DNA of 64,000 nt, taken from assembly GCA_963751775.1 (NCBI GenBank), contig CAVVVW010000008.1, positions 310,001-374,000 of the forward strand, given 5' to 3'. The position numbers and the translations under genes are program-made. Below, piece by piece: positions 38,025-46,724 of this stretch (position 1 is the first letter of the stretch; each line of letters opens with the position of its first letter). The notes beneath the pieces are model-generated. The model saw nothing but the letters and a program-made list of their open reading frames with translations. It was not told where the DNA came from and searched no databases. Origin of the DNA: CADEEN01 sp963751775 (GTDB lineage: Bacteria > Pseudomonadota > Gammaproteobacteria > Burkholderiales > Burkholderiaceae_C).

Positions 38025-38484
38025 TGAAATCTCCTTGATCGGCGCCGGTATGGCAGGCGGCGCAGTTGGCGGCGCTCTTCACCGCCGGCAGCCGCCAGGT
38101 CGCGGCGGACACTTCGTCGTGCTTGCGGATGAACCAGGCCGAGCGCGTGATGCGGTCTTCGGGCGGCACTTCGCGCGCCCGCTTGGAGGTGCCGGCGTTG
38201 GCGACGAGCCAGTTCGACAGCGCCTTGGTCGCCGCCGGATCGAGCGAGGCATCGGTGCCGAAGTGGCGCGGCAGGTTGTTCATCAGCCGCTGCCACGACG
38301 CGGCCGGCAGCAGCCCGGGCGGATAGGCCACGTGACAGGCCGCGCACTCCTGCTTGTACTGCGGCAGCAGCGGCAGCGCTTGCTGGTGGTGGTCGTCGTC
38401 GGCCCAGGCGGCGGACACGCAGCCGACGGCCAGGATCAGGCCGTGGGCGACGGCGCGCAAGCGATGATTCATTGAGTGAGGCAT
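37996..38484 (-). CDS. dhc: Diheme cytochrome c (DHC type)
   Basis: 162 residues and intact. The signal peptide LILAVGCVSAAWA is followed by two haem-binding motifs, CAACH in QYKQECAACHVAYPPGLLP and CAACH in KSAANCAACHTGADQGDF. The layout and the WQRLMNNLPRHFGTDASLD segment match the DHC family that partners the sphaeroides haem protein (SHP). It is a periplasmic electron carrier between the membrane cytochrome b and SHP. The stop lies inside the cytochrome b gene, so translation is coupled. Confidence 0.9.
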   Translation of the reverse strand: MPHSMNHRLRAVAHGLILAVGCVSAAWADDDHHQQALPLLPQYKQECAACHVAYPPGLLPAASWQRLMNNLPRHFGTDASLDPAATKALSNWLVANAGTSKRAREVPPEDRITRSAWFIRKHDEVSAATWRLPAVKSAANCAACHTGADQGDFNERNVHIPR

Positions 38485-38527
38485 GGCGGGATTCGATTCG
38501 GTTGTGGCAGTGATGTGGACGCCGTGC

Positions 38528-38930
38528 TCAAGGCCGCAGCGTCGTCAGCCAGGCGATCACGTCGGCCTTCTCGCCGGCGCTGCATTCGCGCCCGACCACG
38601 TCGTTGCAATTGCGGCGGAACCACTTCTCCACCTTGGCCGCGTCGGTGAAGCGCTCGGCGTTGAAGGCCGGCGCCATCGGCTTGATCTCCTTGCCGGTCG
38701 AGGCGTGTTTGCCGATGCCCGTGGGGGTGGCGCCGTGGCAGGTCGAGCAACTCCATTCACGGCCGTGGCGGGTCGTGAACAGCTGCTGGCCGCGCTCGGC
38801 CACGGCCGGCCTGGCCGGCCTGCGCGCTGTAGCCGGCGATCAACTCGGCCGGCGTGGTGGCATGGGCTGCAGCGGCCAGTGCCATCGTCATGGCGGCAAG
38901 GGCGAATCGGTTTCGGGTTGGATGGTTCAT
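38528..38930 (-). CDS. shp: SHP-type monohaem cytochrome c, DUF1924 (frameshift near 38812)
   Basis: About 134 residues. The signal peptide MNHPTRNRFALAAMTMALAA ends at AAHA; a slip near 38812 precedes VAERGQQLFTTRHG. The haem site is EWSCSTCHGATPTG. Further on, RRNCNDVVGREC carries the Asn and the two cysteines that in Rhodobacter SHP give the sixth, displaceable Asn ligand and a disulfide. SHP binds oxygen or other small ligands when reduced (known). The gene starts the SHP-DHC-cytochrome b operon, with QseB/QseC-like genes downstream. Confidence 0.83.
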
Positions 38931-38987
38931 GGCAACTCCTTGATTGCCATGTTGGCGGCTGCGCCTTAGCGTTTTCTTAGCGCCTGT

Positions 38988-41670
38988 TCACGTCAGCATG
39001 AGGTGGATCGCCCGCGTCCCGCCCTCCGGCTGCTCCTTGTCGAACTCGAAACCGAGCAGGCGCGCCAGCTCGAGCATGCGCTCGTTCTCTCTGAGCACCG
39101 TGGCCACCAGGCGCCGCGTGCCGCGCTGGCGCAGGTGCTCGATCAGCTTGCGCATCAGGCGCTCGCCCAGGCCGCCGCCCTTGAGGTCCGAGCGCACGAC
39201 GATACCGAACTCGGCGTCCTCGTTGTCGGGGTCGCTGATGGCGCGCGCCACGCCCAGGGTCTCCTCGCCGCCGTCGGCCAGCGCGCCGGTGGCGATGAAG
39301 GCCATCTCGCGCTCGTAGTCGATCTGCGTCAGCCGCGCCAACTCGCTGCGCTCGATGGCGCGCCGGCTGTAGAAGATGCGCATGCGGATGTCGACCGGAT
39401 CGAGCTGTTCGAGGAACGCCAGGTGCTGGGCTTCGTCCTCGGGCCGGATCGGACGCAGCGTGAGCGTACGGCCATGCCACTCGATGGTCTCGACCAGCTC
39501 GGCCGGGTAGGGCCGGATCGCGAAGTGCGCCGCACCGCCCGGCGCCGCGGCGCTGACGCGCACCCGCGCGTCGAGCGCGATCACGCCGGCCGCGTCGGCG
39601 AGCAGGGGGTTGATGTCGAGCTCGGCGATGCGCGGCTCGTCGGCCAACAGTTGCGACAGCGTCGTCAGCACAGCCACCACGGCCGCGACGTCGGCCGGTG
39701 GCACGTCGCGCCAGCCCGCCAGCAGCCGCGCCACGCGGGTGCTGGCGATCAGCGCCTGCGCCAGCGGCACGTTCAGCGGCGGCAGCGCCACCGCGCGGTC
39801 GGCCACCACCTCGACCGACGTGCCGCCCTGGCCGAACAGCAGCACCGGGCCGAACAGCGCATCGACGCTGGCGCCGACGATCAGCTCGAGCGCCTGCGGC
39901 CGGCGCACCATGGCCTGGACCGTGAAGCCGGTGATCACGGCGTCGGGGCGCAGCCGGGCCACGCGCTTGCGCATCGCCGCCGCAGCGTCGCGCAGCATCG
40001 CCGAGTCGACGAGGTCGAGCGCCACGCCGCCGACCTCGCTCTTGTGCGTGATCTGCGGCGACACGACTTTCAGCGCCACCGGGTAGCCGATCGCCGCCGC
40101 CGCCCGCTGCGCGGCGCGGGTATTGTTCGGCACCGACCGCGTACCGGCGACCGGCACGCCGCAGGCGGTCAGCAAGTCCTTGACTTCGGGTTGGCTGAGC
40201 CACTCGCGGCCATCGGCCAGGGCGGCATCGACGAGCGCATGCACCTGCGCGGCGTCGACGGTCGCCTGCGGGGCACGCGCCGGCGGCGCCTGCATCAGCT
40301 GCTCCTGGTTGCGCCGGTAGGTCGTGAGCAGCGAGAACGCGTGCACGGCCTGCTCGGGCGTGTCGTAACTCGGAATGCCGGCGGCGTGGAAGGTCTCGCG
40401 CGCGGCCTGCAGCGCCGGGCCGCCGAGCCAGCAGCTGAGCACGCGCCCCGGCGCCGCCTTCACCACCGGCACCAGGGCGGTGGCGATCTCGGCGCTCGGC
40501 ACGATGGCCGTCGGCGCGTGCATGAACAGCAGCGTGCCGCTGGCGCGTTCGGCGAGCAGCGTCTGCAGTGCGCTGACGTAACGCTCGACCGGCGCGTCGC
40601 CGATGATGTCGACCGGGTTGGCGCGACTCCAGTTGCGTGGCAGCACGGCATCGAGTTGCGCGCGCGTGGCGTCGGACAGCGCGCGCCAGCGGCACGCCGG
40701 CCAGCGCCGCGGCGTCGGCGGCCATCACGCCGGCGCCGCCGCCGTTGGTGACGATCGTCAGGTGCTCGAGCGCCTCGAGCCCGTTGCCGCGGTGCAGGCC
40801 GGGAAAGTGCGCCAGCATCTCGGCCGCCACGAACAGGTCCTGCAAGGTGTTCACGCGCAGCATGCCGGCGCGCCGGATCGCCGCGTCGTAGACCAGGTCC
40901 GACCCGGCCAGCGCCCCGGTGTGCGAGGTGGCGGCGGCCTGGCCCTGCGGCGAGCGGCCGGCCTTGACCACCAGCACCGGCTTGTTGCGCGCCGCCGCGC
41001 GCGCCGCCGACATGAACTTGCGTGGCGAATCGAGCGACTCGGCATAGAGCAGGATCGCGCGTGTGCGCACGTCGCTGGCCAGCCAGTCGAGCATGTCGCC
41101 GAAATCGACGTCGGCATGCTCGCCGAGCGAGACGAAGTGCGAAAAACCGATGCCGCGGCCGCTGGCCCAGTCGAGCATCGCCGTCACCAGCGCGCCCGAT
41201 TGCGACACGAACGCCAGGCTGCCGGCCGGCACGCCCACATGCGCGAAGCTGGCGTTCAGGCGCGCATGCGGCGACAGCAGGCCGAGGCAGTTGGGGCCGA
41301 GGATGCGCAGCAGGTGCGGGCGCGCCGCCGTGCACATGGCCTGCTTCTGCGCCGCATCCATGCCGGCGCTGAGCACGATCGCGGCGCGCGTGCCGCGCGC
41401 GCCCAGCGCCTCGATCAGCGCCGGCACGCTGGCGGGCGGCGTGCAGATCACCGCCAGCTCGGGCGCCTCGGGCAGGCTGGCGACATCGGCGTACACGGTC
41501 TCGCCCGAAAGCGCGGTGTACTTCGGGTTCACGGCCCAACGCGGGCCGGTGAAGCCGCCTTCGCGCAGATTGCGCCAGACCGTGGCGCCGACGCTGGCCG
41601 GCTGCTCGCTGGCGCCGATCACGGCGACCGAGCGCGGGTCGAACAGGGAGTCGAGATGGCGAATGCTCAT
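38988..41670 (-). CDS. PatZ-like fusion: NDP-forming acyl-CoA synthetase + GNAT acetyltransferase (frameshift near 40690)
   Basis: About 894 residues. The N-terminal CoA-binding domain (DPRSVAVIGASEQPASVGAT), the CoA-ligase domain with GPNCLGLLSPHARLNASFA and the His-containing motif AATSHTGALAGSD, and an ATP-grasp domain (PVALKVVSPQITHKSEVGGV) are followed by a C-terminal GNAT domain (residues about 730-894). The GNAT domain is seen as LRPIRPEDEAQHLAFLEQLD, DLKGGGLGERLMRKLIEHL and LGFEFDKEQ. Protein lysine acetyltransferases of this size (PatZ/Pat) control acetyl-CoA synthetase and other enzymes (known). The His of the ligase motif is retained, so residual synthetase activity is possible. 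One slip near 40690. Start at ATG 41670. Confidence 0.87.
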
Positions 41671-41724
41671 AGTGACGAATCGATGGGTTGTTTTCGCTAC
41701 CGCCGGGACGGCGGCGCACACCCG

Positions 41725-42678
41725 TTACGGTACACGCTGGACGAGCAAGGGCGTCAGCGATCGATCAATGAAGGCCTGCAGGCCAGCCCGGTTCAAGTGG
41801 TCGGTGTCGAAATACGAGCGGGGATCGTCGATCGCGGCGGAGAGATCGGCGAGGCGGGCGCCATGCGCCGCCAAGACGTGCGCGAGGCGCCTCGTCGAAG
41901 GCCGTCTCGTCGGGCAGTTGCTGACGAAATTCCCGCGGCAACGGCATCTTGACGACCAGCACCTGCACGCCCTGCTGTCGCGCCAGGGCCAGCAGGGTGT
42001 CGAACCCGCGCAGGTAGCGCGCCAGCGCCTGAGGCGTGGTCTTGTCCGGGTACAGGTAGGCGATGCGCTTGGCCGATGGCGCCACGCGCCGGTCGCGCTG
42101 CACGCTCGAACTGCGCCTCGCCTTCCCAGACATCGCGCTCGAAGCGCTCGCGGTTGTTGATCTTCGAAAAACCACTGGCGTAAGTCGAGCAGCGCACCCA
42201 CTTCGACACCCTCGTCGCGCACGTAGCGTGCGAGCCGCGCAGCCAGGGCCGCGTCCCAGGGCGTGCGCCGCAGCAGTTTGGCGTCGGAGAAGCGGTCTTC
42301 GTTCCAGGTCCGCGAGTAGAACGCGAAGGCGTCGACGACATAGAGCAGATTGCGCGTGTTGTGGCGATGCAGGAAGTGCTCGAACACGAAGCGGTTGTAG
42401 AGCGGACCGGTACCGGGCGCGGCGAGTTGCACGATGCGTTGCCCGCGTGGCGCGCTCGATGCCCGCGTTGAAGTCGTCGAAATCCAGCGGCATCGCGTGC
42501 GACGCGCCGAGCATCGACCCAGTCGACGCTCGCTCTTCGCGCAGTTGGCGATCTTGAAGAGCGGGTTGCTGTGCCCATTGCGCCGCAGCAACTGCTCGGA
42601 GGCGACATACAGCGCCGCGTAGAGCGCGAGCGCAATCGCCATGAACAGCAGAGCGGATTGGCCGAGCAGTCGCTTCAT
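41725..42678 (-). CDS. SGNH-like periplasmic O-acetylation partner (several frameshifts)
   Basis: About 317 residues. A single N-terminal membrane anchor (MKRLLGQSALLFMAIALALY) is followed by a SGNH/AlgX-AlgJ-type domain. Block I with the nucleophile Ser is LGASHAMPLDFDDFNAGI. RFVFEHFLHRHNTRNLLYVV and ARQQGVQVLVVKMPLPREFR follow. The C-terminal catalytic Asp-x-x-His region is FDTDHLNRAGLQAFID. The frame breaks at least near 42545, 42440, 42180, 42110 and 41895. It lies 8 bp after the MBOAT gene. MBOAT plus SGNH protein is the standard pair for O-acetylating exported polysaccharides (alginate system); the acceptor here is unknown. It is the last gene of the seven-gene minus-strand operon. Confidence 0.72.
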   Translation of the reverse strand: MKRLLGQSALLFMAIALALYAALYVASEQLLRRNGHSNPLFKIANCAKSERRLGRCSARRTRCRWISTTSTRASSAPRGQRIVQLAAPGTGPLYNRFVFEHFLHRHNTRNLLYVVDAFAFYSRTWNEDRFSDAKLLRRTPWDAALAARLARYVRDEGVEVGALLDLRQWFFEDQQPRALRARCLGRRGAVRACSATGAWRHRPSASPTCTRTRPRLRRWRATCAGSTPCWPWRDSRACRCWSSRCRCRGNFVSNCPTRRPSTRRLAHVLAAHGARLADLSAAIDDPRSYFDTDHLNRAGLQAFIDRSLTPLLVQRVP

Positions 42679-42686
42679 CGCGGTGC

Positions 42687-44168
42687 CTAGAACTGCATGT
42701 AGATGAACTCGCGCGCCTGCCAGCGGCCGAGCACCAGCAGCACGGCCAGGAGCCGAGGTACCAGACAGCCCAGCGCAGCGCCGCCGGCGCAGCGGCCAGG
42801 CGCGCGAAGATCGAGCGCCGTTCATCGACGATCTCGATGGCGAGCAGGAACAGCGATCAAGACGGCGCCGATGATAGTGATCGGCGGTGAACGGGTAGCT
42901 GCGCGATCAGGCCCGGCATCGCGGCGAGGCCGTTGCCGATCTCGCGTCAGGATGAGCCAGGCATCGCCGACCGACTTGGCGCGGAAGAAGACCCAGGTGA
43001 TCGCGATCAGGTGGAAGGTCAGCAGCACGCGCAATACCAGCCAGGGCGTGCCGGCGGCGACGCGCGGCAGCCGTCGGCCAGACGCGCTCCAGACCGGCCG
43101 CGTCGCCACGCCGACCCATTGATAGGCGCCATTGAGCGCGCCCCAGACGAGGAAGGTCCAGCCGACGCCGTAACCCAGCCCGGCGTGCCACAACCCGCTG
43201 GCGAGGAACACCAGCATCAGGTTGATGTACTGCCGCACCGGGCCCGGCACGGCTGCCGCCGAGCGGCATGTAGAGGTAATCGCGAAACCAGCGGCCGAGC
43301 GAGATGTGCCAACGCTCGCCCCAGAACTCGGCCGTGCTGCGCGACAGATAGGGCCGGCGGAAATTCTCCATCAGCGGCAGGCCGAACAGCAGCGAGACAC
43401 CGATCGCGATATCGGTATAGCCGGAGAAGTCGCAGTAGATCTGGAAAGCGAAGAAATAGACGCTGAGCAGAAGTTCGATCGGCGAGGCAAAGGCCGCGAT
43501 GCCGAAGCTCTTGTCGACGATCGGCGCCAGGTTGTCGGCGATCACGACCTTCTTGAACAGGCCCCACCGCATCAACTGCAGGCCCAGCACCACCCGCTCG
43601 GGATCGGCGCGCAGGCCGGCCGGCACACTGCGGCAGCAAGGCCGGTGGCCGCGCTCGATCGGGCCGGCCAGGATCTTCTGGAAACCAGGCCAGGTAGAGC
43701 GCGACATGCCCGGGTGCCTGCCTCTCGGGCAGGCGCCGCGCAGAACGCGTCGATCAGGTAGGCTCGCCGCCGAGAAGGCATAGAAGGAATAGCCGACCGG
43801 CGTCGACGAGGCCGAGCCGCGGCAGCGCGGCTCGGGCCACGCAGCGCCTGCGTGCGTTCGAGCTCGCCGGCGAGGAAGTCGTAGAACTTGAACGCGAACA
43901 GCGAGCCCAACACCGCGACCAGGCCCGCGGCCAGAGAGCAGCGCGCCGCGAAAGCTCGCGCGACGTGCGCTCCAGCGCCAGGCGCGCAGCACCAGACGAC
44001 GAGCGTGACCGCGCCGAGGTAGAGCGAGGTTGGACGGTCTGAAAGGCCCCGTAGAAGAGCTAGCTGGCGAGCAGCAGCCACGATCCAGCGCTGCGCGGCC
44101 GGCAGCGCCGCGAAAGCCACCAGCGCGAGCGGCAGGAAGACGAAGAATTCGAGCGAGGTGAACAGCAT
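42687..44168 (-). CDS. MBOAT O-acyltransferase, AlgI-like (many frameshifts)
   Basis: Polytopic membrane acyltransferase of about 490 residues. The start MLFTSLEFFVFLPLALVAFA is AlgI-like. GYSFYAFSAAS, MRWGLFKKVVIADNLAPIVD, FQIYCDFSGYTDIAIGVSLL and WGERWHISLGRWFRDYLYMP are family motifs. The active-site His is in FLASGLWHAGLGYGVGWTFL. The end is QAREFIYMQF. Breaks are frequent (for example near 44060, 43930, 43840, 43755, 43690, 43630, 43255, 42945, 42860 and 42745). It would move an acyl group, normally acetyl, across the membrane to a periplasmic acceptor. It starts 26 bp after the second cytochrome gene, which places it in the same transcript as the E1-like genes. Confidence 0.8.
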
Positions 44169-44194
44169 GCGTCACGCCCAGCCTGCGCAAGCGC

Positions 44195-44812
44195 TCAGTA
44201 GGTCGCGCCGCCGGCGCGCAGCTCCTCGGGCACATCGTCGATCGGGATCGCCGCCGTTGAGTGACGAGGTAGCTCGCGAGCGCCTCGCGCTGCTCGCGGC
44301 GTCAGCTTGATCTGCACGTGGCTGGGCTTGTTCATCGAGCCCAGCCAGGCATCCTTGGTGCGCTTCTGCGTGATCACGACGGTGATGATGTGGCAACTCT
44401 GGCAATACTCGAGCGCGAAGTCGCGCCCGTCGGGCGGCAGGAGCCTTCTCCCAGTTCGCCTGCGCGGGATTCGCGGGAACCTTGGCGGCCGGCAGCGGCA
44501 TGTTGAACGACAGGTAGTCGGCAAGCGTCAGTCAGCTCCTTGTCGTTCAGGCGCTTGCAGCCCGGTGATTGCCTTGCCGTGGCTGCGCAGGTAGACCAGC
44601 CATTCTTCGCGAGTGCGTTTGGCGCCCAGCAGCGCGCTGCACTTCGTCAGCCGCGCGGACGGCTCGCAAGGGCCTTGGCCAGCAGCGTGCGGCCGCCCGG
44701 CGGGAATGAAGTCGAACACGTCGGCGGCCCAGGCCGCGATCGGCATACGCGCCAGGGCCAGCACCAGCGATGCGGCCAGCGGCAGCGTCGATGGCGCGCG
44801 GACGATATTCAT
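44195..44812 (-). CDS. Secreted monohaem c-type cytochrome, paralog 2 (frameshifts)
   Basis: About 205 residues. The signal peptide LPLAASLVLALARMPIAAWA is followed by DVFDFIPAG. After a break (near 44690) come KRTREEWLVYLRSHGKAITG and ADYLSFNMPLP (break near 44530). After another break (near 44445) GRDFALEYCQSCHIITVVIT holds the haem motif CQSCH. TKDAWLGSMNKPSHVQIKLT and a final IPIDDVPEELRAGG follow. The order of segments is the same as in the gene before it (44838-45414), so the two are tandem duplicates. I do not recognise a named family; it is a small class I-like c-type cytochrome. It is a probable periplasmic electron acceptor for the co-encoded E1-like enzyme (inference). Confidence 0.7.
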
Positions 44813-44837
44813 GAAGCTTCATCGCGCACCCCTTCGG

Positions 44838-45414
44838 TCAGAAGCGCAACTCCTGCGGGACGTCCTCGATCTTCATCGGCATGTTGAGCGCCGAGTAGCG
44901 GGCGAACTCCTCGCGCTCCTGCGGGGTCATCTTCAACTCGCGATGAAAGGGCGACAGGAACATGTTGCGCCAACCCTGCACGTCGCGGCTCTGCGTCAGG
45001 TGGCTCGGAGAACAGCGAATGGCAGAACTGGCACTGCGTTCCAGGCGAGGTCGCGTCCGTCGCGCGGCAGCGCGGCGGCGATGGCCTCGCTCGCGGCCTG
45101 CAGCGCGCGCCGTCGGGCAGCGGCATGTTGACGGCTGAGATAGGCGGCCAGCGTGCGCCAGCTCGCGCTCGCTCAGCGGCCTTGCCGCGCGCAGCGACGA
45201 AGTCGCGCCACTCCGCCTCGGTGCGTTCGCGCTTGCGACGATCTGCGCGCCATTGCTCGGTCGGCCGGGCGTGCCCGAGCAGCCTCGAGCAGCAGCGTGC
45301 TGCCGCCCTTCGGCATGAAGTCGTCGTCTTCGCCGGCCGCCTGCGCAAACGCGACAGGCGAGCGATGCCGAACCAGGCCAGGAACGCCGACCCCACGTGC
45401 CGTGCCGCGATCAT
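44838..45414 (-). CDS. Secreted monohaem c-type cytochrome, paralog 1 (frameshifts)
   Basis: About 190 residues, heavily broken but readable. A hydrophobic start (GSAFLAWFGIA) is followed by EDDDFMPKGGSTLLLEAA, then RTEAEWRDFVAARGKAA, LAAYLSVNMPLPDG, LPRDGRDLAW with haem motif CQFCH, then GWRNMFLSPFHRELKMTPQE and KIEDVPQELRF. The same blocks occur in the following gene (44195-44812). Breaks lie near 45365, 45285, 45250, 45170, 45105, 45045 and 45005. The start is ATG 45414; an earlier ATG at 45419 overlaps the stop of the zinc-finger gene but meets a stop after two codons. Secretion and haem attachment are inferred from the signal-like start and CxxCH. Confidence 0.68.
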
Positions 45415-45415
45415 G

Positions 45416-45733
45416 TCATGCGCGCTCTTGGCCGTCAGCCCTGTCGTCGAACGAGAACACGGGCACGCGCAATTCCGCCACGCGCCTTTTCCGGCGGGAA
45501 ACCCGTCGCCGCGCAGCAGGTCGAGCCCGACGACCGTGCTGTCGTCATAGAATTGCTCGCCGCAGCCCCGCAGACGCAGCGCCGGGAATGTCCTCGACGA
45601 CCACCAGCCGGTCGTCCTGCCAGAACGCGGAGCGCACGTGCGCTGCTGCGCACACGTTGGCGCTGCCGCAGTTCGTGCAGCAGCAGCCTGTCGACCCTCC
45701 ATCTGCATGCTGCGTGCTCCGGTGCCGCGGCAT
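45416..45733 (-). CDS. Small YgiT-type zinc-finger protein (frameshifts)
   Basis: About 100 residues. CCTNCGSAN gives the first CxxC-type knuckle; RSAFWQDDRLVVVEDIPALR leads to the second knuckle RGCGEQFYDDSTVVGLDLL, with one expected Cys obscured by a frame slip near 45585. The pattern ('vvveDiPAL.C..CGE.y') is that of the YgiT/MqsA-type zinc finger. Such domains occur in antitoxins and in small proteins next to metabolic operons. Here it lies between E1 beta and the cytochromes with overlapping ends, so it is more likely an operon-specific accessory or regulator than an antitoxin. The start could be 45733 or 45738. Confidence 0.6.
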
Positions 45734-45739
45734 GCCATG

Positions 45740-46714
45740 TCAGCCGACCAGCTTCTTCGCCGCGGCGACGATGTGATCGGCGTTGGGCCGCATCCACAGG
45801 AACATCTCCGGCGAAGCCGGCGGCGGCGCGTCGGGGAAGGCGATGCGCTTGAAGCGCGCGCCGTCGACATTCTCCGCCAGCGGGCGATCACCTCGGCGCC
45901 CGGGCACAGCGTGTAATAGGACTGGTCGACGGTCAGCAGCCGCTTGGTCTTCTGCACCGACTTGACCAGCGTCTCGGTGTCCATCGGCTTCAGGCAGCGC
46001 AGGTCGATCGTCTCGACCTTCATGCCCTGCTTCTGCAGCTGCTCGGTCGCCTTGAGCACCTCGGGCATGCCGCCGCCGGAACCGACGATCGTGATGTCGC
46101 TGCCGGTCGTGCGCACCGCGGCCTTGTCGAGCGGCGTCATGTACTGCTCGTCCGGCACCTCCTCGATCAGTTCGCGCAGGCCGCCGGCATAGAGGTAGCA
46201 CGACCGGATTGGGATCGCGGATCGCCGAGACCATCATGCCCTTGGCATCCGTCGGCGTCGACGGAATGACCGTCTTCACGCCGGGGATATGGGCGTAATA
46301 CGTGTCGATCTCGTAGTCCGAGTGCTGGCCGGCGAAGCCCGGCGTCTGCCCGGTCATCTCCAGGATGAACACGATCGGCATCGACGCCATCCCGCCGGTC
46401 ATGGAGCGCAGCTTGCCGGCGTGGTTCTGGATCATCTGGAAGCACATGCAGTTGCCCTGGTAGGGGATGTAGGTCACGGCCTTACGAGCCGGCGAGGCCG
46501 GCAGCCGAGCGACGCATCCCGCCATCCAGTTCTCGTCGATGCCGGTGTTCACCACGCGCTTGCGCCCGAACTCCTTCTCGAGATTGATCACCGGCTTGCC
46601 CGGAGTGGAAGCCACCGGCGGCGTCAGCTCGAAGATCCAGACCATGTTCTTGTCCTGGCGCATCTCGTACTGCACCGCCTCGAGGACCGAGTACATGAAG
46701 CTCTTGCGTGCCAT
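45740..46714 (-). CDS. Pyruvate-dehydrogenase-type E1 beta subunit (frameshifts)
   Basis: Transketolase-like beta subunit of about 325 residues. The N-terminus MARKSFMYSVLEAVQYEMRQ is followed by FELTPPVASTPGKPVINLEK, FGRKRVVNTGIDENWMAGCV, SMPIVFILEMTGQTPGFAGQ and HIPGVKTVIPSTPTDAKGMM. The C-terminal transketolase domain reads DITIVGSGGGMPEVLKATEQ and LKPMDTETLVKSVQKTKRLL. Breaks occur near 46490, 46195 and 45890. The start ATG 46714 has GAGGAGA upstream and lies 10 bp after the E1 alpha stop. No signal peptide is visible, although the alpha subunit carries a Tat signal; export as a folded alpha/beta unit is possible because Tat moves folded complexes (inference). Confidence 0.83.
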   Translation of the reverse strand: MARKSFMYSVLEAVQYEMRQDKNMVWIFELTPPVASTPGKPVINLEKEFGRKRVVNTGIDENWMAGCVARLPASPARKAVTYIPYQGNCMCFQMIQNHAGKLRSMTGGMASMPIVFILEMTGQTPGFAGQHSDYEIDTYYAHIPGVKTVIPSTPTDAKGMMVSAIRDPNPVVLPLCRRPARTDRGGAGRAVHDAARQGRGAHDRQRHHDRRFRRRHARGAQGDRAAAEAGHEGRDDRPALPEADGHRDAGQVGAEDQAAADRRPVLLHAVPGRRGDRPLAENVDGARFKRIAFPDAPPPASPEMFLWMRPNADHIVAAAKKLVG

Positions 46715-46724
46715 GGTCTTCTCC

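Noticed and set aside
45416..45733. MqsRA-type toxin-antitoxin locus
   Set aside because: Only the zinc-finger part is similar; there is no MqsR-like toxin or DNA-binding domain, and it lies inside a metabolic operon.
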